Source: Candidatus Latescibacterota bacterium (GTDB lineage: Bacteria > Krumholzibacteriota > Krumholzibacteriia > Krumholzibacteriales > WJIX01). From it: DNA of 7,201 nt. The translations under genes and the position numbers were made by a program. Each line of letters begins with the position of its first letter. The stretch's first letter is position 1. Below are positions 1 to 5,089 of this stretch, one piece after another. The stretch lies in contig DAOWMJ010000099.1 in NCBI GenBank assembly GCA_030643145.1, forward strand, positions 1 through 7,201. The letters run 5' to 3'. A model generated the notes under the pieces. It had not been told where the DNA came from and did no database searches. It saw only the letters and a list, made by a program, of their open reading frames with translations.

Positions 1-368
1 GTCGGATTACACGCTTGAATATTCAGTTCAGAATAATCAGCGGTGAATAACTCATTTATAAGAACTTTCGATTCAAGATCGCCGCACGCCGCAAAACACC
101 AGCATGTCCCGTATGGATTCTGGTTTTTGACCGAAGTAACACCGCCGAGGGCTCTCCAGTCCCAGGAACTCGCGGCAGCGCCAAAGAGGTGTGTGGTAGG
201 TGTAAGGTGACTCAGGTCAATCGGTGGAGGAATAAATCCAAAGTTTTCTTCGGGCGCCTTATATACCTTCTGCGGAGCCGTAATGAGTTCCTGCGCAAAC
301 GCATTTTCCATTGTAAAGATTGCGAGAAACAGGACGGTAAACAGAAAAACTAACCACTTAGATTTCAT
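1..368 (-). CDS. Secreted papain-like (C1A family) cysteine peptidase, N-terminal part
   Basis: Only the first 122 codons are in the window; the gene continues beyond the left edge. The ATG at 368 is preceded by a strong Shine-Dalgarno (GGAGAGGAG). Residues 1-25 form a Sec signal peptide (Lys-rich start, Leu/Phe/Val core, likely cut AFA|Q). The papain fold begins near residue 69 with WDWRALGGVTSVKNQ. Gln83 fits the oxyanion-hole Gln, and Cys89 in GTCWCFA the catalytic Cys. The downstream SELNIQAC matches the family's SEQ/SELNLV.C block. His and Asn of the triad lie outside the window. Only about 43 residues separate the signal peptide from the catalytic domain, too few for an I29 inhibitory prodomain. 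This short lead resembles bacterial C1 peptidases with NPYGTCWAF-type sites, some of which carry a lectin-like domain; that domain would be out of view. The first residue after the catalytic CW is Cys91 instead of the usual Ala/Ser. The family call is firm; substrate is unknown. Confidence 0.88.
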   Translation of the reverse strand, partial: MKSKWLVFLFTVLFLAIFTMENAFAQELITAPQKVYKAPEENFGFIPPPIDLSHLTPTTHLFGAAASSWDWRALGGVTSVKNQNPYGTCWCFAACGDLESKVLINELFTADYSELNIQACNP

Positions 369-398
369 AGAAATCTCCTCTCCACTGGTTTATATGAT

Positions 399-427
399 TT
401 AATAAATATGGCGGAATAACTTGTGAA
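399..427 (-). promoter_or_regulatory. Candidate sigma70-type promoter for the C1A peptidase gene
   Basis: Read on the minus strand there is TTCACA (427-422), a 17-base spacer and TATTAA (404-399), in an AT-rich stretch. The -10 box ends about 30 bases before the ATG at 368. The match is 5/6 for -35 and 4/6 for -10. AT-rich DNA gives such matches by chance, so this is only a candidate. Confidence 0.35.
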
Positions 428-453
428 TTATCAATCTCCAGGTTCATACTTAC

Positions 454-469
454 GCGGTACCGCTACCGC
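454..469. repeat. GC-rich inverted repeat GCGGTA-CCGC-TACCGC
   Basis: GCGGTA (454-459) pairs with TACCGC (464-469) across a 4-base loop. The first ten bases (454-463) are themselves a perfect palindrome, GCGGTACCGC. A short GGAT-AG-ATCC dyad follows at 471-480. No T-run follows on either strand, so it does not look like a terminator. It could be a protein-binding site or a remnant of a repetitive extragenic element. Its GC-rich character stands out from the AT-rich surroundings. Confidence 0.4.
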
Positions 470-585
470 CGGATAGATCCCAAAGCTTAAATCTACTTTC
501 CATTTTCCCCGCCAACTTCTTTTAATAGCATGGATTATACCATGTTCCTTAGGATATCTCAACCAAATTATCCCTATTATTTTCA

Positions 586-615
586 TTGACAACATTGTCA
601 CTTCTAAAATACGGT
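586..615 (+). promoter_or_regulatory. Candidate promoter with overlapping palindromic operator, SPOR gene
   Basis: A consensus TTGACA (586-591) is followed after 18 bases by TACGGT (610-615), which keeps the most conserved first, second and last bases of a -10 box. Bases 587-600 form a perfect palindrome, TGACAA-CA-TTGTCA, covering most of the -35 element. That is a typical place for a repressor or activator dimer. The leader to the ATG at 735 would be about 110 bases. The palindrome is certain; its role as promoter and operator is inferred. It is not a motif I can assign to a known regulator. Confidence 0.4.
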
Positions 616-734
616 TTAACACTAAGGGGGCGATCTTTCATTCAGATTTTCCGCAGCGCCTTATAAACCCCTTTTGTTAAGGGTTTCACTATCGAAGATG
701 AACCCGCACCTTTATTTAATAGAGGAGATGTATC

Positions 735-1418
735 ATGAATGATGAACCTGTCCACGAACAGATGAAATATGAAGAAGCCTCCAGCGGAAGCGGAAACATA
801 AAAAAAGGATTGATGTGGATTGTGCCTCTGGTAATCGTAATCGTTGTTCTCTTTATAATTATTAATCAGAAGGCGGGGAAGAATGATTCAGAATATGCAG
901 ATCTGATATCAAAAGCAAATACCTCTTTTAACCTTGAAGAATACCGGAAAGCAAAGATCAATTACGAAGCCGCTTTGAGTATTAAGCCGGAAGCGGACCT
1001 TCCACTCGTAAGAATTAGCGCGATAGACAGCATCCTCACTTTCAGGGAAGAGGCAAGGATAAAAGAATCCGCGGAAGTAAAAACAACGGAAATATCCCAG
1101 GACAGCAAATCCGACAAAACAGAATCCCGGGAAAAGATATCATTATCAGAAAAAAGCGGGGAACAAAAGGCAAAAACAGCATCTACCGGCAGCGGCAGTT
1201 ATCATATTGTGATTGGTTGTTTCGAAATAAGAAACAACGCGATCAATTACAGCAAAAAACTCAGAGAAAAAGGGTTCAGCTCCATAATTATCCCTATTCT
1301 CGATGGGAGGATGAGCGCTGTAACATATCAATCATTCGAAACCGAAGAAGAAGCCTTTAAAACACTGCGACATGTACAGAAAGACTTCGTGAAAGAGGCC
1401 TGGGTACTGAAACATTAA
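735..1418 (+). CDS. SPOR-domain membrane protein with TPR-like segment
   Basis: A 227-residue protein in four parts. Residues 1-24 are a short charged cytoplasmic tail. Residues 25-45 are a hydrophobic membrane helix (GLMWIVPLVIVIVVLF...). Residues 53-86 are a TPR-like helix pair (A..SFNLEEYRKAKINYEAALSIKP) and extend into another helix to about 110. Residues 110-152 are a polar, Lys/Glu/Ser-rich linker that is probably disordered. Residues 155-227 are a SPOR domain, starting YHIVIGCFEIRNNAINYSKKL and ending in a beta strand, AWVLKH. SPOR domains bind peptidoglycan stripped of stem peptides, typically at division sites. The likely layout is an inner-membrane anchor with the TPR and SPOR parts in the periplasm. 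The ATG at 735 has a GAGGAG Shine-Dalgarno (722-727) seven bases upstream. The gene is monocistronic here: divergent from the C1A peptidase and convergent with the large metallopeptidase. A role in division or envelope maintenance is inferred from the domain only; no close relative such as FtsN or DamX is recognised. Confidence 0.85.
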   Translation: MNDEPVHEQMKYEEASSGSGNIKKGLMWIVPLVIVIVVLFIIINQKAGKNDSEYADLISKANTSFNLEEYRKAKINYEAALSIKPEADLPLVRISAIDSILTFREEARIKESAEVKTTEISQDSKSDKTESREKISLSEKSGEQKAKTASTGSGSYHIVIGCFEIRNNAINYSKKLREKGFSSIIIPILDGRMSAVTYQSFETEEEAFKTLRHVQKDFVKEAWVLKH

Positions 1419-1490
1419 ACACCGGCATCGACTTTTTCTAAGAATACCGCGCCGAAGCCAAAGCGCTATACTTATGTACTGATAATATTT
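1419..1490. other. Convergent gap between SPOR gene and metallopeptidase gene
   Basis: The two stop codons face each other across 72 bases. Only short, weak inverted repeats are visible (for example GCGC at 1449-1452 against a GCGC about ten bases on), and none is followed by a clear T-run. No intrinsic terminator can be supported for either gene. Confidence 0.5.
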
Positions 1491-4400
1491 CTAGCGTTCG
1501 CCAAGAACAATATCTTTTGAGATTTCTCTCCCTTCCCGAAGAAATGTAATCTCAACCCTATCTCCGGGTTTGCATAACTTCAGTTTGTTCGAATATTCCC
1601 GGAGGTTAGTTATTTTAAGGTCACCGAGTAAAATTATTATATCACCCTTCATTATCCCCGCCTTTGCCGCCGGCGAACCGGAAGAAACGCTCGCCACCCT
1701 TACTCCGCTTCCGTCATAAGCAAAGTCCGGAATGCAGCCGGTCGAAACGGTACGCCCCCCCCGCTTTACAGGCGCCGGAGAACTCCGCCTTTCCTTTCCA
1801 GAAAATTGGAGAGGATCCATTCTCTCCGCCAGATAGACCATTGCTTCCCTGGTAAATGCCGCGACCTTAACCAGCCCCGCCGCATCGATTTTGTCAACCG
1901 TGTCCGTGGGCCTATGATAATCTTCATGAGGGCCGGAAAATATCTGAACTGCCGGGACGCCGGCTTCAATAAAACTGACTTGATCACTGGCATCCAGATC
2001 CTGCGTGACCATCTCCGACTCAACCCCTGTGACATAACTGCTCCCCATAAAAATATGCCTCCACTCACGTGCGCTGGAGCTGTTGAGCACAAGCAGTTTT
2101 CTATCGCCGAGCCGTCCTACTGTATCAAGATTTAATACCCCGATACACTTCTCTGCCGGAAACCTCTTCATATTCCTGACATAATATTTAGAACCGCGAA
2201 GACCGCTTTCTTCGGCGGTAAAAGCTACAAACACGATATTCCTGTCCGGATTAAGGCTTTTCCCGAGTTGCGCGGCAAGTTCGATCATCACTGCCACCCC
2301 ACTGGCGTTATCGTCAGCGCCAGGGTGAATCCTGCCCTTATTACCTCTGAATACATCAGGCCAGCCATAGCCCAGGTGATCATAATGTGCGCATACAATA
2401 ACCGATTCCTTCTTTAAGCCCTCTTTAGTGCCGGGCAGAACTCCGATAACATTCCTGATTTTGTCTCTCTTCCCCCCGGCATCAATCACATCCTCCCAGG
2501 TCTGATAAAAAGTGCCATTATCTCCGGCAGGTTTAAGCCCCGCTCTCTCAAACCGGTCCGCTATATATTCCGCGGCCTTTTCTATTCCCTCCGAGCCGAG
2601 CCCACGCCCCTCGAGTCCGTCGCTTGCCAGATACTCAACATGCCCCATCATTCTTTCGGCTGAGAAATCCGGAGCAAGAACGGCCAGCGCTTCCCTTTCG
2701 GGGAGCTCACTTATAAACTTATTATCACCACTCCCCTCATCCCAGGAAATCACTGAGGCCATCGGGGAATCAACCGCCTCCCAGTTACCCTTGGCAATAT
2801 TCGTCGGCTCATCACCCTCGAAGGCTAAATAGCTGTACTTTCCGTAATGGGGCAGTTTCCTTGACAATCCCCCTATAGCCTCTCTGTCACCTATGGTGAG
2901 CCACATCAGAACAGATTTCGGATTCCTTGGATGACGGACTGAAATCACAAAGCTGTTGGAATCCCGGCCAAGCGTCATATCCCCGAACCGAATACTCTCC
3001 CCTGATATTTCAGCATTATAACCCTTAATCCCTTGTTCTATCAGCTTTCGATAACTATTGTCCCAGCCGAAGATCCAGACGGCCTTATCAGCCGGCACTT
3101 CACTCATCTCATCATCCCGCTTGATTTCAATCTTCAAAGAAGTGTCAGCAGCCCATATTCGTGCAAGCCTGGAATAATTTTCCAAAACCACCTCGTCCGC
3201 CGCGGATGGGAGAAGAATTAAAATGTTGTCAGAACCATAAGCCTTAGAGAGAGAAGGGGGAATCTCATTATAATGCAGCTTACGGAATATATCGAACTCC
3301 GGGTCGATTCTTAAATACAATGGCTTATCCTTAAAAGTAACCTCAAAGGTTTCTTTCTTCTTAGTCATCAACACCTTTTTTATCTCGATATTGTCCTTGA
3401 ATGAAATCGCGATGGGGATATCAAGAAAATATGGTTTCTCGCGCTGTATCTGCTTAAGTGTAATCTTTAAAGTATACTCGTTCTCGTCGCGCCCGGCTTC
3501 AACGCCCGAAAGCCTAAGCTCCGGCGCCCCCGTCCTTGTAACCCATTGCTTAAAAAAAGGCTTAAAATCTGTATCCGTTACAGACTCGAATGCCTCGCGA
3601 ATGTCATCGTAAGAAGCATGTTCGAATCTGTTGCCGCTGTAGAAAGCCCTTACTCCCTTTATAAAAAGCGCGTCGCCAACATTCTGCCTCAGCATATTCC
3701 ACATCATCATAGCCTTCCCGTACCCTACCGCCTCGGTCGCGGCATCGCTCCTGGAGAGGAATTTACTTATGGGAAAATCATTTTTGCTATTTACATAATC
3801 AGTGTATCTCTGCAGTTTCCCCCGCCTGTATTCAGCTCCCTGCCCGCGCTGCTCCTTGATCAGATGATCGGCCATATAAACGGTAAGCCCCTCACACCAA
3901 TTACCTTTATCGAAATCAACGTAAACGCTGTTCCCCCACCAATTGTGAAGAAGCTCATGGGGATAGGATGAATGAAGTATGAAGGGAAAACGAATCACCT
4001 TTTCACCGAGAAGTGTAAAAGAGGGCATACCGTAACCTGTCTCCCAGAAATTTTCGACAAGCGCGAATTTTGAGAATGGATAGGGCCCGATTAAATCACT
4101 ATACATCTCCATGTACTGAGCCGTCGTTTCAAGATACTTGCCGGCGAGATTTTCATCACAAGTCCTTAGGAAAGCCATCACATCGACAGCGCCCGCTGAT
4201 CGTGAATATTCACAGAATCGCGCCGCGATCAGATAGATCTCCTCCATAGGCTTTAAGCAATTCCAACGGGTAATCCTCCTTCCACCCTTTACCTCATGAA
4301 GAGTTCTTCCGCCCTGGCTTACAACATCCCATCCTTCAGGTACCGACGCGGTAAGTTCAAATGTGACAAAACGATCATCGAAGTAGGGCACCCACCATGT

Positions 4401-4883
4401 AGAGCCGGACAGATAAACGCCTTCGCCTGAAATTATGCCCGGTGTCTGGCTGAACCCTCGCGCGTATTCAGAACCCTGCTGCTTAATAGTATAATGGATC
4501 CTGCCGCTGAAGGTTAAATCCAGAATCAAATCCCCCCGCGGTATTTCATCAATTAGAATCCTGTATCTGTTTTTACTGATACCCGATCTATTAAAATCTT
4601 CCCGATCGATCCCAATATCATTAATCCCCACCCCGCTTTCAACAAGCTCAACCGCGACTCCCGGAGTAGTGGACACAACATCGAGATCTCCGAGAAGCAT
4701 GAATGTCATAGAGGAAGATATCATTCCCTCAGGCAAGGTTATCCTGTCTGAAACATCGATAAAATTCTTTTCCGGATCGATAGAAAGTGATAATTCATGA
4801 TGGATTACACTCTCATGCGCCGAAAGGTGTCCGGCGATTACCAAAAAAAGGCTAAGTATAAGAAACGGATATCTCTTAAACAT
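1491..4883 (-). CDS. Secreted M1-M28-PDZ fusion metallopeptidase (aminopeptidase)
   Basis: An 1130-residue protein combining two zinc peptidases. Residues 1-22 are a signal peptide, likely cut LSA|H. Residues ~25-455 are an M1 (gluzincin) module: VENFWETGYGMPSFTLLG (276-293) sits where M1 enzymes have GAMEN. The zinc motif is HELLH (309-313) with the third ligand Glu331 in NWCEGLT, and Tyr388 (VGYGK) fits the catalytic Tyr. A beta-rich part (~460-535) and an alpha/beta region (~545-715) with no motif I can assign follow. Residues ~745-1025 are an M28 module with a full ligand set: His833 (AHYDH), Asp857 (GADDNASG), Glu891/Glu892 (TAEESG), Asp920 (NLDTVG) and His990 (DYHRPTDT). Residues ~1050-1125 are a PDZ domain (SGSPAAKAGIMKGDIIILLG). 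Both modules release N-terminal amino acids from peptides in their families; PDZ may bind substrate tails or a partner. Location should be periplasmic or extracellular. The ATG at 4883 is chosen over an in-frame GTG at 4907 because GGAG lies six bases upstream and the signal peptide starts there. The gene diverges from the C1B-pepT pair. Confidence 0.9.
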   Translation of the reverse strand: MFKRYPFLILSLFLVIAGHLSAHESVIHHELSLSIDPEKNFIDVSDRITLPEGMISSSMTFMLLGDLDVVSTTPGVAVELVESGVGINDIGIDREDFNRSGISKNRYRILIDEIPRGDLILDLTFSGRIHYTIKQQGSEYARGFSQTPGIISGEGVYLSGSTWWVPYFDDRFVTFELTASVPEGWDVVSQGGRTLHEVKGGRRITRWNCLKPMEEIYLIAARFCEYSRSAGAVDVMAFLRTCDENLAGKYLETTAQYMEMYSDLIGPYPFSKFALVENFWETGYGMPSFTLLGEKVIRFPFILHSSYPHELLHNWWGNSVYVDFDKGNWCEGLTVYMADHLIKEQRGQGAEYRRGKLQRYTDYVNSKNDFPISKFLSRSDAATEAVGYGKAMMMWNMLRQNVGDALFIKGVRAFYSGNRFEHASYDDIREAFESVTDTDFKPFFKQWVTRTGAPELRLSGVEAGRDENEYTLKITLKQIQREKPYFLDIPIAISFKDNIEIKKVLMTKKKETFEVTFKDKPLYLRIDPEFDIFRKLHYNEIPPSLSKAYGSDNILILLPSAADEVVLENYSRLARIWAADTSLKIEIKRDDEMSEVPADKAVWIFGWDNSYRKLIEQGIKGYNAEISGESIRFGDMTLGRDSNSFVISVRHPRNPKSVLMWLTIGDREAIGGLSRKLPHYGKYSYLAFEGDEPTNIAKGNWEAVDSPMASVISWDEGSGDNKFISELPEREALAVLAPDFSAERMMGHVEYLASDGLEGRGLGSEGIEKAAEYIADRFERAGLKPAGDNGTFYQTWEDVIDAGGKRDKIRNVIGVLPGTKEGLKKESVIVCAHYDHLGYGWPDVFRGNKGRIHPGADDNASGVAVMIELAAQLGKSLNPDRNIVFVAFTAEESGLRGSKYYVRNMKRFPAEKCIGVLNLDTVGRLGDRKLLVLNSSSAREWRHIFMGSSYVTGVESEMVTQDLDASDQVSFIEAGVPAVQIFSGPHEDYHRPTDTVDKIDAAGLVKVAAFTREAMVYLAERMDPLQFSGKERRSSPAPVKRGGRTVSTGCIPDFAYDGSGVRVASVSSGSPAAKAGIMKGDIIILLGDLKITNLREYSNKLKLCKPGDRVEITFLREGREISKDIVLGER
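1755..1762 (-). repeat. G8 homopolymer tract between M28 and PDZ domains
   Basis: Eight C on the plus strand are G8 in the coding sense, encoding part of Lys-Arg-Gly-Gly-Arg around residues 1040-1043 in the linker between the M28 and PDZ modules. As written the reading frame is open and PDZ is in frame. Loss of one G leads to a TAA within about 20 codons and gain of one G to a TGA within about 17 codons. Either change would remove the PDZ domain while keeping both peptidase modules. Confidence 0.6.
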
Positions 4884-4889
4884 AAATTT

Positions 4890-4893
4890 CTCC
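4890..4893 (-). promoter_or_regulatory. Ribosome-binding site deciding the start of the M1-M28-PDZ gene
   Basis: GGAG on the minus strand, six bases (AAATTT) upstream of the ATG at 4883. The upstream in-frame GTG at 4907 has no such site and would add eight residues before the signal peptide. This supports the shorter protein. Confidence 0.65.
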
Positions 4894-4938
4894 AGTCCTG
4901 AAGTCACAAACAGTTACAAGAAAAGGTTTCAGAAACGG

Positions 4939-4947
4939 ATTATAACA
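4939..4947 (-). promoter_or_regulatory. Extended -10 promoter for the M1-M28-PDZ gene
   Basis: The minus strand reads TGTTATAAT, a consensus TATAAT (4944-4939) with the TGn extension (4947-4945). The matching -35 position (TTCGGT at 17-base spacing) is poor, as is common for extended -10 promoters. The leader to the ATG at 4883 would be roughly 50 bases. An 11-base palindrome, ATAACAGTTAT (4942-4952), overlaps the -10 box. Confidence 0.5.
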
Positions 4948-5000
4948 GTTATCTTCTGCTTACCGAAATATTTTCTTGCCACGATAGAGAAACAGCGATG

Positions 5001-5029
5001 TTGACCTAAATTTACAATTCCTGTAAACT
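5001..5029 (+). promoter_or_regulatory. Sigma70-type promoter for the C1B peptidase-pepT operon
   Basis: TTGACC (5001-5006), a 17-base spacer and TAAACT (5024-5029) give 5/6 and 4/6 matches at ideal spacing. A start around 5036 would give a leader of about 54 bases to the ATG at 5090. It is the only well-spaced candidate I see in front of this operon. Confidence 0.5.
5011..5027. promoter_or_regulatory. Operator-like dyad TTTACA-N5-TGTAAA over the C1B-pepT promoter
   Basis: TTTACA (5011-5016) and TGTAAA (5022-5027) are perfect reverse complements across ATTCC. The dyad fills most of the promoter spacer and runs into the -10 box, where a bound dimer would block RNA polymerase. The half-sites equal those of the TyrR box but in the opposite order and with different spacing, so no TyrR link is claimed. 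Confidence 0.45.
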
Positions 5030-5075
5030 GTCTTTCTAACCGTGCATAACCGGATAGAACTGTTGATCGACCACT

Positions 5076-5082
5076 GGAAGGG
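5076..5082 (+). promoter_or_regulatory. Ribosome-binding site deciding the start of the C1B peptidase gene
   Basis: GGAAGGG lies seven bases upstream of the ATG at 5090. An in-frame GTG at 5042 would add 16 residues before the signal peptide and lacks a Shine-Dalgarno, so 5090 is preferred. Confidence 0.65.
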
Positions 5083-5089
5083 AAAAATC

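Larger units (their letters stand above)
369..734. other. Divergent intergenic region without a supported gene
   Basis: This region separates the start codons of the leftward C1A peptidase and the rightward SPOR protein. It carries a promoter candidate for each direction, a GC-rich hairpin (454-469), a perfect palindrome overlapping the rightward promoter (587-600) and a weak AAACCC/GGGTTT hairpin (665-670 with 681-686, 10-base loop). The last lies in the presumed 5' leader of the SPOR gene and has no T-run, so it is not an intrinsic terminator. A minus-strand open frame at 431-622 begins with GTG and has no ribosome-binding site. I do not call it a gene. Confidence 0.6.
4910..5063. repeat. 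Four AACTGT boxes, each pointing outward along its transcript
   Basis: AACTGT occurs on the minus strand at 4915-4910 and 4950-4945, and on the plus strand at 5026-5031 and 5058-5063. On each side one copy touches or overlaps the -10 box and the second lies 35 (left) or 32 (right) bases further into the leader, about three helical turns. With flanks the copies read TAACTGTT, TAACTGTT, AAACTGTC and GAACTGTT. The arrangement suggests binding sites for one regulator controlling both directions. The motif matches are certain; the function is inferred. Confidence 0.4.

Noticed and set aside
431..622. Open frame of 63 codons on the minus strand upstream of the C1A gene
   Set aside because: It begins with GTG, has no Shine-Dalgarno there or at the inner ATGs, spans the promoter palindrome and hairpin, and resembles no family I know.
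665..686. AAACCC/GGGTTT hairpin as a terminator or riboswitch
   Set aside because: Six-pair AT-rich-ended stem with a 10-base loop, no T-run and no known riboswitch features.
566..1298. Direct repeat AATTATCCCTATT at 566-578 and 1286-1298
   Set aside because: One 13-base match between an AT-rich intergenic region and the SPOR coding region, with no extension of similarity; likely coincidence.
1419..1490. Possible bidirectional terminator between the convergent genes
   Set aside because: Only 4-base stems, and no T-run next to a stem on either strand.
1766..2135. Open frames on both strands overlapping the M28 coding region
   Set aside because: They are shadows of the metallopeptidase gene: wrong frame or antisense, no family resemblance and no ribosome-binding sites.
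3546..3971. 141-codon antisense open frame over the M1 zinc-site region
   Set aside because: Composition follows the codon structure of the opposite-strand M1 gene; no recognisable protein features.
4884..4907. Alternative GTG start for the M1-M28-PDZ protein
   Set aside because: No ribosome-binding site, and it would place eight residues before an otherwise well-formed signal peptide.
5042..5089. Alternative GTG start for the C1B peptidase
   Set aside because: No ribosome-binding site, lies just downstream of the -10 box, and adds 16 residues before the signal peptide.
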